A DNA stretch of 64,000 nucleotides from LD21 sp963715785 (GTDB lineage Bacteria > Bacteroidota > Bacteroidia > Bacteroidales > VadinHA17). The translations under genes and the position numbers were made by a program. The DNA lies in contig OY970276.1 of the NCBI GenBank assembly GCA_963715785.1, positions 992,001-1,056,000 on the forward strand. Direction: 5' to 3'. The notes beneath the pieces were generated by a model. It was not told the origin of the DNA. It searched no databases and worked only from the letters and a program-made list of their open reading frames with translations. This document shows, in pieces, positions 24,862 to 33,878 of the stretch (positions are counted from its first letter, which is position 1; each line of letters opens with the position of its first letter).

Positions 24862-24995
24862 ACATAACGGTTGGTAGTATGAAATCGTTGGGGATTGCGA
24901 GCTACTTTCCTATCCAGTTACGCCGAACTTGATGCGTGGCAGAATGTTTGAGTAACCACTTAAGCCCCAATGTTTTATAACACGTGTTAACGGCA
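24862..24995 (-). other. integron attC-like recombination site (candidate)
   Basis: Read on the minus strand, the site opens with TGCCGTTAAC (24995-24986), 3 bases after the stop codon of the DoxX-like gene, and closes with GTTATGTG (24868-24861 region). Between them are imperfect inverted repeats, including TTGGGG/CCCCAA, separated by a longer loop. The length of about 134 bases is within the known attC range. The upstream end of the same gene carries GTTAGCGGCA (minus strand, 25805-25796), complementary to the opening word in 9 of 10 positions, which is the arrangement of an excisable gene cassette. No integrase gene is in view. Confidence 0.4.
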
Positions 24996-24998
24996 GTT

Positions 24999-25769
24999 TT
25001 ATTGTCGTCTTTTATCAGTTGCAGCAATAGCAAAGGCAATTCCACTATATGCAAGCGCTATAAAAGCACTGGTAACTTCACTTCCAATATAAGTCACTGG
25101 AGATGTAATCACTCTGGGGATGTGAAGAATAATAAACCAGGTAAAAATCATTGTACCTAAAAGAGTGGCAGCTAATCCAGCCTTTATTTTCAAAATAATC
25201 GCAAGGCCAGAACCAATTAGTGCTGTGCCAGTAAAATACATCCAGAACAGATGGTAGGGGATCCATGATGGAACATAGTCTGCTGCCTCTTTGGCAAATA
25301 GAAAATGATCAATTCCAAAACTGATTATCGTTATCGAAAATAAAATAGATCCAAATGGGATTAGTTTCCTGATAATAGTATTTTTATTCTTCTCTGAAGA
25401 ACAGCCGGCAATTACAAATGCACCGCTAGATAATGCTAATTCTTTCGCTGCATTTTCCCAGTCTCCAAAATGCAAATAATTCGAGCTTACCATAAATTGA
25501 TATGGAATAAAGTAAAAGCAAAATATCAATAAAAGTACACTTCCTAACATGATCGAAATTAGCATGTTTTTCTTTTCAAAAACAATACAAGCCCCAGCCA
25601 AAATAAGTAGAGATCCAGAAATATAAGCGAGCATTACAAGATTGGGAATCCAGAGATGCTCTGGAGGTATTAGCATATAAGGATAATCACGATAATAAAT
25701 GGTAAGCAACCCTATGACGACTATAGAGATACCATAAAAGATGCGACCAATATTAGATAGATTTCTCAT
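24999..25769 (-). CDS. DoxX-like integral membrane protein
   Basis: 256 residues, about eight hydrophobic helices in two similar halves (roughly 8-110 and 135-250). Each half has an IGLLTIYY/ISFGIDHF-type first helix and a later helix with SGSLLILAG or TGTALIGSGLAIIL, a pattern seen in DoxX/MauE-like membrane proteins of unknown function. No catalytic motif. The gene is framed closely by the complementary words TGCCGCTAAC (25796) and GTTAACGGCA (24986), suggesting a single-gene mobile cassette. Confidence 0.6.
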   Translation of the reverse strand: MRNLSNIGRIFYGISIVVIGLLTIYYRDYPYMLIPPEHLWIPNLVMLAYISGSLLILAGACIVFEKKNMLISIMLGSVLLLIFCFYFIPYQFMVSSNYLHFGDWENAAKELALSSGAFVIAGCSSEKNKNTIIRKLIPFGSILFSITIISFGIDHFLFAKEAADYVPSWIPYHLFWMYFTGTALIGSGLAIILKIKAGLAATLLGTMIFTWFIILHIPRVITSPVTYIGSEVTSAFIALAYSGIAFAIAATDKRRQ

Positions 25770-25840
25770 TTCTTTAGAACATATTGATTAAAAATTGCCG
25801 CTAACGGGAGTTTGTCTAATAACTATTTAGTATTTTCAAT

Positions 25841-26083
25841 TTAAGCCAGTTTCAGAGAGCTCTTTTCCACAAGTTTTCTAAAATTGATCCCTAAAAGGTC
25901 AAAAAACATTAAAACAAGCATCCTTAGATACTCTTTCAGCCTATCTCTGGTCAAAATATTACCAATTCGCCTCAGATTATATGCGATAAACATAAACCCT
26001 ACATCAGAGCTTGCCCTTTTCATTCCTTTCTTTGTGAGAATATAAGTCCGGGATTTTATAAATAGAATAGAGTTTTTGAGCAT
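25841..26083 (-). pseudogene. IS1182-type transposase, C-terminal fragment
   Basis: 80 codons ending TRDRLKEYL and onwards. The segment LTKKGMKRASSDVGFMFIAY followed by NLRRIGNIL matches the C-terminal end of IS1182/IS4-group DDE transposases, downstream of the catalytic glutamate. The DDE domain itself is absent, and no terminal inverted repeats could be recognised. It is a dead remnant that separates the DoxX-like cassette from its neighbour. Confidence 0.7.
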
Positions 26084-26185
26084 AGATTTTGGGGCTGGTT
26101 ACAAAGCTGTCTTGAGTTGGCGGAAGGCACTTAATTAAACCGACCGAGCTAGCGACAGCATTTTTGTCAAGGTAAAAATCGGTAT

Positions 26186-26635
26186 TTATCTAATAGACTG
26201 GATAGTTATAAAAAGTAGCATTAAGCCATAGGCATTTATTAAAAAGGTCCTGATCCAATGTGTCCTTAAGATTTTGTCTAGGTAAGGACTCGCACCTCCC
26301 AATTCATCTTTTGAAAGTTTTGCTTGCCATTGTCCCCAAAAAATTGCTGTAAGAATATGTGAAATCAATTGAATTAAGAAAACAGTCCAAATTTCCCATA
26401 TTGGGATATTGTCTGGGTGATGCCAAAAAAGAAATATTGAACCAACAAAAGCAAGAATTACTGGAAAAAAAATCCAATAAGGTAGTTTTTTCCAATGAAT
26501 TGTCTGCACTAATTTAAAGGTCTTTGGATCAAGGTGCCTCCAAGATCTGAAAATATCTACTTCCATTGCCCAGATAGTTCCAATGTTATAAAATGCCAGA
26601 ACCAAATTCAGAAGAAGAAAAACTTGTTTTGTCAT
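26186..26635 (-). CDS. hypothetical four-helix membrane protein
   Basis: 149 residues from the ATG at 26635; a TTG at 26674 would add 13. Four hydrophobic helices: about 4-22, 52-72, 82-102 and 128-147. Two tryptophan-rich connecting segments (WRHLDPKTFK, IFWGQWQAKL). Resembles DUF1772-like small membrane proteins in size and topology, but no motif fixes this. AT-rich like the rest of the island. Confidence 0.5.
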   Translation of the reverse strand: MTKQVFLLLNLVLAFYNIGTIWAMEVDIFRSWRHLDPKTFKLVQTIHWKKLPYWIFFPVILAFVGSIFLFWHHPDNIPIWEIWTVFLIQLISHILTAIFWGQWQAKLSKDELGGASPYLDKILRTHWIRTFLINAYGLMLLFITIQSIR

Positions 26636-26928
26636 ATGATTAAAATTAGAAATTATCGATTTAAGTGAACGCAATCATCAGGTATCGAGATTGTTGCTGA
26701 GTATTCTGGAGTAAGGTTGTCCGTGTTAGCGGTTCGTTGTTCTTTTCTGATTCCCAAGGTCTGTATGGTCAGCTTAAAAGTTGTTCAAGCGCCTTGTCAA
26801 TCCTTTTCATTTTTGTTTGTTCTGTCTTAGCTCACACTCACACTATTCTACTTTACGTTTACTCCGGCGAGCACACTTGTTCTGTTTTTCTCACTCCACC
26901 TATTACCATGAGATTAATCAACCAGTAT

Positions 26929-27405
26929 TTATTTCACTATTGTAATCAATTGGGCTGCTCCAAACTCCCATTTTAAAACTTTATTATACCACAATTTCCT
27001 TAAAATCTCATTGCCATTAGATTTATCAATGACACATACTATGCTATCAGTAATACTTTGATTTAACTGAAGCAATGTTGTGTCAGTTTCAATAAAGACT
27101 CTAAGAAAAAATTCACTTGAGGAATCATTTTTGTAAATGAAAAAATTATGAGGATAAGTAAAGTTTGGATAATCAACCTCTTTCTTTAGTCCATTGACTA
27201 CATTATAGACATGAATATCATTAACTAAAAAATGACCATAAACAGAAGTGTCTAGTAAATCTTCACCTTTGCTATTCCTATAATTTATATCCATTTCTGC
27301 GGAGACAATAACGTCTTTAGACTTATCTCTACAATTGCTTAATATAAAAGAGCTTATTAGCAAGATTAGTATTATAATATTTTTAATAATTTGATGAATT
27401 ATCAT
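26929..27405 (-). CDS. small lipoprotein next to a peptidase C10 remnant
   Basis: 158 residues. A hydrophobic N-terminus (IIILILLISSFILSNC) ends in a cysteine at about residue 25, an acceptable lipobox, so it is a probable lipoprotein. The mature part is beta-rich without known motifs. Its ATG overlaps the TGA of a peptidase C10 C-terminal fragment by ATGA. In Bacteroidota C10 (streptopain-like) peptidases are often encoded with small inhibitor lipoproteins, so this could be an orphaned inhibitor-type partner; that is an inference from position only. Confidence 0.55.
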   Translation of the reverse strand: MIIHQIIKNIIILILLISSFILSNCRDKSKDVIVSAEMDINYRNSKGEDLLDTSVYGHFLVNDIHVYNVVNGLKKEVDYPNFTYPHNFFIYKNDSSSEFFLRVFIETDTTLLQLNQSITDSIVCVIDKSNGNEILRKLWYNKVLKWEFGAAQLITIVK

Positions 27406-27515
27406 GGATGAATGTTATAAATCATATCAGGAAAATAATGAAAATTTCCATTAGGATTTGACCAATTATTAAAATCATACCAACCATTATAGCGTCCGCT
27501 CCAACCCCAATTCAT
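27402..27515 (-). pseudogene. peptidase C10 (streptopain-like), C-terminal fragment
   Basis: 37 codons from an internal Met to TGA: MNWGWSGRYNGWYDFNNW and onwards, ending with PDMIYNIHP. This is the conserved C-terminus of C10 cysteine peptidases, including the NWGWGG-type segment next to the catalytic His. In the same frame an upstream TAG (27527-27529) and the nearby terminator at 27555 close it, and the catalytic Cys domain is absent. The break lies within about 40 bases of the right copy of the duplicated terminator. Confidence 0.65.
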
Positions 27516-27554
27516 AGAAAATCGAAGCTACTGGGAAAGATTCTGAAATTAAAC

Positions 27555-27592
27555 AAAAAACCTTGATACTCAAACATATCAAGGCTTTTTTG
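27555..27592 (+). terminator. second copy of the CCTTGATA terminator
   Basis: CCTTGATA (27561-27568) pairs with TATCAAGG (27577-27584), flanked by A- and T-runs, so it can work in both directions. It would serve the M13 peptidase gene whose stop is at 27632 on the minus strand. From CCTTGATACTCA to GCTTTTTTGTT it differs from the hairpin at 24037-24076 only in the loop. Confidence 0.8.
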
Positions 27593-27631
27593 TTAAACAG
27601 GTTTGTGCAAATCCTGTTTTTTAAGTATACA

Positions 27632-29683
27632 TTACCAGATTACCGGCCTTTGTTCTGGTGTCCTGTAAAGTTTATCTCCAGGTTTAACGTCCGGAAAGGC
27701 TGCATAGAATTCGGGCATATTATAGACAACCCCATTTATCCTGACTTTTGAAGGGGAATGCTCGTCAGTTTTAACTCTTCGCCTTAGTTCCTCATCCCTC
27801 ATATTGGTCCTCCAGATCTGGGCATATGAAAGGAAGAATCTCTGGAAGTTGGTAAAACCGTCTATTGGCTTAGGAGTCTCTTTCCCTTTCAGCGATAGTA
27901 AGTATGCATTATAAGCGACAGTAGCGCCTCCAAGATCAGCAATATTTTCGCCAAGAGTAAGTTTCCCGTTTACAAATGTAGAATCCAGTACCTCATAATG
28001 ATTATACTGATCTATTAACATTGCAGCATGAGCCTCGAATTTGTTGGCGTCCTCTTTCGTCCACCAGTCGCGCAAATTTCCGTCCTTATCGAATTGTCTG
28101 CCCATATTATCAAATCCGTGAGTCATTTCATGTCCGATTACAACACCAATGGCACCGTAGTTCACAGCATCATCGGCATCGAGATTAAAGAAGGGCGGCT
28201 GAAGTATTCCGGCAGGAAATACAATTTCATTTTTATTAGGACTATAGTAAGCGTTTACTGTCTGTGGCGTCATTCCCCACTCGTTCGGATCAACAGGCTT
28301 TCCTACTTTATCCATTGAAAAACGGAAATCAAATGCCTGCGAATTCAGAACATTTCTTACATACGACTGAGGTGTAATTATTAGGCCGGTATAATCTCTC
28401 CACTTTTCAGGATAGCCGACTTTCACTCCCATCTTATCAAGCTTGGCCAGCGCTTCCTCTTTGGTCTTCTGTCCCATCCATGACAGATTTTCAATCCTTT
28501 CCTTAAGCGATGCCTTTAGATTCATTACAAGATCGGTCATCTTCTGTTTGGCTACAGGCGGAAAATATTTCTTAACGTACAATTGACCTATGATTTCTCC
28601 AAGTGAACCGCTGGTCACATCCAGCACAAGCTTCCATCTGGGTTCCATCTGTTCCTGTCCTGATAAGGTTCTGAAATAGAAGTCAAAATTCTGATCGACA
28701 AAGTCTTTGCCAAGATAGCTTGCTGTAGCATTTATCAGTTCCCATCGCAGAAATGTCTTCCAATCATCTACCGGCACAGTTTTCATCATATTGCTCAGTT
28801 CCTTCATGAAACCAGGCTGATAAATATTTACTTCTGTAAGTCCGGGATATCCCACCCTTGTGAAGTATGACTTCCAGTTAATACCCGGAGCCAGAGCACC
28901 AAGTTCTTCGATATTGAATTTATTATAAGTCTTCTGAGGATCCTGATTTTCAACATTGGTGAAAGAAGCTCCGGCTAGTTGTGTTTCCATCCTCATAATG
29001 GTCTTTGCATTTTTTTCTGCCATGGCAGGTTCGTCCTTCAGCAACTGAAACATCTTTGAGAGATGAATCATATATTTTTCCCTGATCTTTTTTGTCGACT
29101 CATCCGTGTTAAAATAATAGTCCCTGTCGGGCAACCCGATACCAGCCTGGTAGCACTGCGCAATGACACTGGTGCTGTTCTTTGAGTCCTGCCTGGAAAA
29201 CAGGTAGAAATAGGGGCTGATCTGGTATGTCTGGAAAAAAGCCCCGATTGATTGTACATCGGCTATTGTCTGTATCGAATCAATTTTATCAAAGAACATT
29301 TTTAACGGGCTGGTACCCTGAGCCTCAATTGAAACGGTATCCATTCCGGAATTATAAAAAGCTCCGATTTTTTCAGTGCTGCTTCCCGGCTGAACGTCTT
29401 TGGTTGCAGCAGCCTCCATGATAATTTCCCTGATATCGTGTCTGTTTTTCTCTATAAGTTCATCAAAAGAGGAGCGGGAATTCTTATCTGCAGGAATAGG
29501 ATTGTTTTTCAACCACATACCATTCACATAGGTGAAGAAATCATCACCCGGTTTTACAGTAGTGTCCATATTCCCGGTATCGAAAGCCGGATACTTTTTC
29601 ACAACCTCAGCGGCGTTTTTGACTTTGCTTGTACAACCCAGCATAACAACAGCAGTTAAAATTCCAAAAATAATTTTTTTCAT
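27632..29683 (-). CDS. M13-family metallopeptidase lipoprotein (PepO/neprilysin-like)
   Basis: 683 residues. Signal peptide with lipobox VMLGC (Cys17), so it is membrane-anchored outside the cytoplasm. The N-terminal M13 domain starts at about 45 (DDFFTYVNGMWLKNNPIPAD). The catalytic domain has NAYY (477-480), the zinc motif HEMTH (518-522), GENIADLGG (third ligand Glu579, Asp583), and the C-terminal VRINGVVYNMPEFYAAF block. Full length with all catalytic residues. M13 peptidases cut short peptides; the bacterial role is unclear. The downstream terminator is at 27555-27592. Confidence 0.94.
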   Translation of the reverse strand: MKKIIFGILTAVVMLGCTSKVKNAAEVVKKYPAFDTGNMDTTVKPGDDFFTYVNGMWLKNNPIPADKNSRSSFDELIEKNRHDIREIIMEAAATKDVQPGSSTEKIGAFYNSGMDTVSIEAQGTSPLKMFFDKIDSIQTIADVQSIGAFFQTYQISPYFYLFSRQDSKNSTSVIAQCYQAGIGLPDRDYYFNTDESTKKIREKYMIHLSKMFQLLKDEPAMAEKNAKTIMRMETQLAGASFTNVENQDPQKTYNKFNIEELGALAPGINWKSYFTRVGYPGLTEVNIYQPGFMKELSNMMKTVPVDDWKTFLRWELINATASYLGKDFVDQNFDFYFRTLSGQEQMEPRWKLVLDVTSGSLGEIIGQLYVKKYFPPVAKQKMTDLVMNLKASLKERIENLSWMGQKTKEEALAKLDKMGVKVGYPEKWRDYTGLIITPQSYVRNVLNSQAFDFRFSMDKVGKPVDPNEWGMTPQTVNAYYSPNKNEIVFPAGILQPPFFNLDADDAVNYGAIGVVIGHEMTHGFDNMGRQFDKDGNLRDWWTKEDANKFEAHAAMLIDQYNHYEVLDSTFVNGKLTLGENIADLGGATVAYNAYLLSLKGKETPKPIDGFTNFQRFFLSYAQIWRTNMRDEELRRRVKTDEHSPSKVRINGVVYNMPEFYAAFPDVKPGDKLYRTPEQRPVIW

Positions 29684-29759
29684 AGATTAGTTTAGTTTAA
29701 AGATTTATATAACGGCCAGGCTATTTGATTTGTTCAGCCAATGCATGGTCGCATCATTT

Positions 29760-32198
29760 TTATCCGAGAACAACTTTTACTTTATGTTCTTTACCATCCC
29801 CGAAAACCGGTATCAGGTTTGAACCATTCGGTTGATCATCCACTGTCACCTCAGCTACACCTTTTGATTTGCCTTTTGGATTCACAACTTCAATCAGATA
29901 GGTTGCTCCCCTGAATTTCCTGGTAGCTTTAAATCCCTTCCAGTCTGACGGAATACAGGGATCAATCAACAGACCGTGGTAGTCAGGACGTATACCCAGC
30001 ATATACTGCGTTACAGCATAAAAGTTCCAAGATGCAGTTCCTGTCAGCCATGAGTTTTTGGCTTCTCCGGGTCTGGATGCATCCTTCCCGGCAACCATCT
30101 GTGCGTATACATAAGGCTCAGTCTTATGAAGATCACTTATTTCTTCCAGGTACGAAGGGCAAATCTTTTTATAATATTCCCAGGCCCTGTTACCATTTCC
30201 AACCACCGTTTCACCGATCATGATCCAGGGATTGTTGTGGCAGAACACCCCGGCATTTTCTTTATACCCCGCAGGATAAGATGAAATTTCACCATATTCT
30301 ATATAATATCTGGTGAAAGCCGGGTTATTAAGCACAATCCCGTATTTGCTGTCAAGACGCTCCTTTACCGAATTCAATGCCCGGGTGCAAAGCCCTTCAT
30401 CCTTTCCGATCCCTGCCATTGTACACCAGCCCTGAGATTCAATAAATATTTTGCCCTCCTCATTCTCATTGCTTCCTACTTTACGGCCATAGTAATCATA
30501 TGCCCTGACAAACCATTCACCATCCCATCCGTATTTTTTTATAACATCTACCATAGTATCGACATGCTTTAGGGCCCGGAGAGCTTCTGATTCTTTACCC
30601 AGATTCCTGCAAAGATCCACATAATCGCGACCATAGACCACTAACAGGCCGGCGATCATAACGGATTCAGCCTTCGAGCCTTCTGTTTTGTTTTCTGTGG
30701 TCTGAAATGATTCATTGGGATCATTTGAGAAGCAGTTGAGGTTGAGACAATCGTTCCAGTCGGCACGGCCTATCAATGGAAGACCATGAGGGCCGAGGTT
30801 ATTAACTACATGATCAAATGAAACTGTCAGATGGTCGAACAAGCTCCTAGCAACTGAAATATCATTGTCGAAAGGCACCATCTCATCGAGGATCCCAAAA
30901 TCACCTGTCTCTTTAATATAGCTTATAGTACCGAGTATCAGCCACAGGGGGTCATCATTGAATCCTCCTCCAATATCATTATTCCCCCGCTTGTTAAGAG
31001 GCTGGTACTGATGATAGCACCCTCCGTCGGGAAACTGGGTGGAAGCTATATCGATAATACGTTCGCGAGCCCGTTCCGGTATCTGATGAACGAATCCGGT
31101 AAGATCCTGATTGGAATCGCGGAAGCCCATACCTCTGCCGATTCCAGATTCAAAAAATGACGCCGAACGTGAAAAACAAAAGGTTACCATGCATTGGTAC
31201 TGGTTCCAGATGTTTACCATCCTGTCAATCTTATCGTCACCTGAGTCTACGGTATATATACTCAGCAGATTATCCCAATATTCACGGAGATCGCCAAGGG
31301 CAGCATTAACTTTTTCAGCAGTATTGAACTTAGCTATTGTCTCTTTTGCTTTTTTCTTGTTTATGATATTTTTGGATTCCCATTTTTCATCTTCTTTATT
31401 TTCTACATACCCCAGAACGAATATCAGATCTTTTGATTCGCCTGGCTTCAGTTCCACTTCAATATAGTGTGAAGCTATCGGGGACCAGCCATGAGCCTCA
31501 CTGTTTCGCGATTTTCCTTCAGCAACAACCTGTGGTTCTTCAAATCCGTTATATAATCCGATAAATGATTCACGATCAGTATCGTATCCCTGAACCGGGA
31601 CATTCACCGAATAATAAGCATAATGGTCGCGTCTCTCCTTATACTCGGTTTTATGATAAATCACCGATCCTTCTATTTCAACCTCCCCTGTAGAAAAGTT
31701 TCTCTGGAAGTTTTCCATATCTGCAGCAGCATTCCATAAGCACCATTCGGTAAATGAAAATATTTTAAGCTTTTTTATTTTGTCGGTATTATTTGAAAGA
31801 GTTAGCTTTTGAACTTCCGCCCATGTTTTAAGAGGAACAAAGTAAAGGACGTTTGCGGTAATACCATTTTTTTCACCCTTTATATTGGTATAGTTCATGC
31901 CATGGCGGCATTCATATTTGTCAAGCTCCGTTTTACAGGGTTTCCAGCCTGGGGACCATATATTTCCATCATCATTAATATAGAAATATTTCCCGCCGCT
32001 GTCCATCGGCACATTATTATACCTGTAGCGTGTCAGACGACGAAATTTGGCATCTTTGTAAAAAGTGTACCCACCGGCTGAATTTGAGATTAAAGAAAAA
32101 AAATCTTCGTTTCCCAGGTAGTTGATCCATGGCCAGGGTGTACGCGGATTGTTTATCACATATTCCCTGTTTTTGTCATCAAAGTAACCGTATTTCAT
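29760..32198 (-). CDS. GH94 cellobiose phosphorylase
   Basis: 812-residue cytoplasmic enzyme expected to cleave cellobiose with phosphate into glucose 1-phosphate and glucose. It resembles known cellobiose phosphorylases from its first residues (MKYGYFDDKNREYVI, PWPWINYLG, RRLTRYRYNN) through the beta-sandwich domain, a helical linker and the (alpha/alpha)6 barrel (about 320-720). GMGFRDSNQD and GRADWNDCLNL (Asp483 as the likely general acid) are intact. A C-terminal beta domain completes it. It sits 27 bases after the GPH symporter gene on the same strand: uptake plus phosphorolysis. A cellodextrin or chitobiose specificity is less likely, given the N-terminal match. Confidence 0.9.
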   Translation of the reverse strand: MKYGYFDDKNREYVINNPRTPWPWINYLGNEDFFSLISNSAGGYTFYKDAKFRRLTRYRYNNVPMDSGGKYFYINDDGNIWSPGWKPCKTELDKYECRHGMNYTNIKGEKNGITANVLYFVPLKTWAEVQKLTLSNNTDKIKKLKIFSFTEWCLWNAAADMENFQRNFSTGEVEIEGSVIYHKTEYKERRDHYAYYSVNVPVQGYDTDRESFIGLYNGFEEPQVVAEGKSRNSEAHGWSPIASHYIEVELKPGESKDLIFVLGYVENKEDEKWESKNIINKKKAKETIAKFNTAEKVNAALGDLREYWDNLLSIYTVDSGDDKIDRMVNIWNQYQCMVTFCFSRSASFFESGIGRGMGFRDSNQDLTGFVHQIPERARERIIDIASTQFPDGGCYHQYQPLNKRGNNDIGGGFNDDPLWLILGTISYIKETGDFGILDEMVPFDNDISVARSLFDHLTVSFDHVVNNLGPHGLPLIGRADWNDCLNLNCFSNDPNESFQTTENKTEGSKAESVMIAGLLVVYGRDYVDLCRNLGKESEALRALKHVDTMVDVIKKYGWDGEWFVRAYDYYGRKVGSNENEEGKIFIESQGWCTMAGIGKDEGLCTRALNSVKERLDSKYGIVLNNPAFTRYYIEYGEISSYPAGYKENAGVFCHNNPWIMIGETVVGNGNRAWEYYKKICPSYLEEISDLHKTEPYVYAQMVAGKDASRPGEAKNSWLTGTASWNFYAVTQYMLGIRPDYHGLLIDPCIPSDWKGFKATRKFRGATYLIEVVNPKGKSKGVAEVTVDDQPNGSNLIPVFGDGKEHKVKVVLG

Positions 32199-32225
32199 AT
32201 TTAATCTATTTATAGTTTGTTCTTA

Positions 32226-33836
32226 TCAGATCTGGGTTAGCTGAGATTTAGCTCTCCGGTTATTTAATTCAATTGTAATTTCATCCATTTTCTTTTGATT
32301 CAAAGGATAGACAGTCATAATTGCAGCCGTAATAAGAGTAATAACCGTAGGGATCCAGCTCATTAACATTATGATCCCGGGAATTGCTCCCTGAATGGAA
32401 ACTTCATCCTGTCCGTTATAATGGAATGAAGCAAGCACAAATCCAATGATTGCTCCGGCAATTCCCCCTCCAAACTTGGTTGCAAACGAACCTGCTGAGT
32501 AGACAAGACCTGTAGCTCTTCTTCCGTTCTTAAATTCCGAATAATCGGCAGCATCACCAAGCATCGCAAAGAATAATGTAGGGAATATGGCTGCTCCGAA
32601 TTCTGAAATAATGCCTATAGCGAATATGGGAGTAATATTTCCGGGACCACAAAAAACGAGCAATGCATTTACGCCACCTGAGAAAATCAGGGCAGAAATA
32701 AACAGATTTCGTTTCCCATAGCGTTTGCCCAGAGGAGAAGTTATCATAGCGCCTAAGATAGAAGCCAGCATTAATCCGATCATATAAGAAGCAGCCAGCA
32801 GCTGGTTCTGCAGATAATGGGAAAAATATATCACAACAATACCCTGTTTTATCGAATTGTAAACGTTAAATAACATTCCAATAATCAGCAGCACGATCCA
32901 GGGCCTGTTTCTGATCAGATCTTTCAGGTCCCTGCCCAGGTTTGTCTGCTGTTCTTTGGGGGGCTGCACACGTTCCTTTGTAGTGGCAAAAGTCAGAATC
33001 ATTAAAAGTGAGAGGAAGACAGATAAAAGATAGATGGCATTGCTGTAACCCTTCTTCTGATCGATAATTGTAATTTTTTTTGTGGTAAGATTATCTTCAC
33101 CGGATACAACAAACGAATAATCTTTTTTCGCTTCCATCGAAAAACTTTTGCCCTGAGCAGGTACATTAAGACTGTCTGCCATCTCAGCATTTGCCCACGA
33201 AAACAAGGCAATTCCGGCTTTGGTCTTGATATATACATTTTTAACATCTTTATCCGTCGATACGGTCACTTCATATTTTTTTGCGTCAAGCTTTTCGAGA
33301 CTAACAGCTGGATTAATATTTCCAAAGTGAGCCACCAAAAACAATAAAGCCCCTTGAACAAGCATGCCTCCGGTAAATGCGCCTACCATGCGATACGAAC
33401 CAAGACTCGTGCGTTCTTTGTCGTCGCCAGTCATCACAGCCATTAATGCTCCGTAAGGGATATTATTCGCTGTGTATAAAAAGAAAAATATCAGATAAGT
33501 GGCATAAGCATAAATTATTTTACCTGTAGGACCCAGGTTCGGTGTGGTAAACAGCATTGATAAGGTTATGCCCAAAGGAATGGCTGTCCATAAAATCCAG
33601 GGACGGAATTTGCCATATTTGGAATTTGTTCTGTCGCAGATAACCCCCATCGCCACATCTATTATCCCGTCGCTAAAGCGGGCAATCAGCATTAATAATC
33701 CGACAGCAGCAGGATTTATTCCAAAAACATCGGTATAAAAAATGAACAGGAAAGTTGCAACTCCACGCCAGGCAATATTGGCAGCACCATCTCCGAGTGC
33801 ATATCCGATTTTTTCTTTTAGAGCTAGTTTTTCCAC
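32226..33836 (-). CDS. GPH-family sugar:cation symporter with a large loop insertion
   Basis: 536 residues from a GTG start (33836); the next Met is residue 49, too far into helix 2. MFS fold of the glycoside-pentoside-hexuronide family: KEKIGYALGDGAANIAW in helix 1, DGIIDVAMGVICDRTNSKYGKFRPW, NNIPYGALMAVMTGDDKERTSLGSYRM, and GDAADYSEFKNGRRATGLVYS in the second half. Unusual is a hydrophilic insert at about 176-262 between the fifth and sixth helices (KYEVTVSTDKDVKNVYIKTK and similar), which looks like a small beta domain. Probably takes up cellobiose or a related disaccharide for the adjacent GH94 enzyme. Confidence 0.87.
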   Translation of the reverse strand: MEKLALKEKIGYALGDGAANIAWRGVATFLFIFYTDVFGINPAAVGLLMLIARFSDGIIDVAMGVICDRTNSKYGKFRPWILWTAIPLGITLSMLFTTPNLGPTGKIIYAYATYLIFFFLYTANNIPYGALMAVMTGDDKERTSLGSYRMVGAFTGGMLVQGALLFLVAHFGNINPAVSLEKLDAKKYEVTVSTDKDVKNVYIKTKAGIALFSWANAEMADSLNVPAQGKSFSMEAKKDYSFVVSGEDNLTTKKITIIDQKKGYSNAIYLLSVFLSLLMILTFATTKERVQPPKEQQTNLGRDLKDLIRNRPWIVLLIIGMLFNVYNSIKQGIVVIYFSHYLQNQLLAASYMIGLMLASILGAMITSPLGKRYGKRNLFISALIFSGGVNALLVFCGPGNITPIFAIGIISEFGAAIFPTLFFAMLGDAADYSEFKNGRRATGLVYSAGSFATKFGGGIAGAIIGFVLASFHYNGQDEVSIQGAIPGIIMLMSWIPTVITLITAAIMTVYPLNQKKMDEITIELNNRRAKSQLTQI

Positions 33837-33878
33837 GGTTTCCGGTTAATTGGTGTAATAAAATAAAGTTCAACTTAA

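Noticed and set aside
24841..24998. Possible small RNA or rho-independent terminator between the membrane-protein genes
   Set aside because: Stem pairs are short and interrupted, with no T-run; an attC-like site explains the inverted repeats better.
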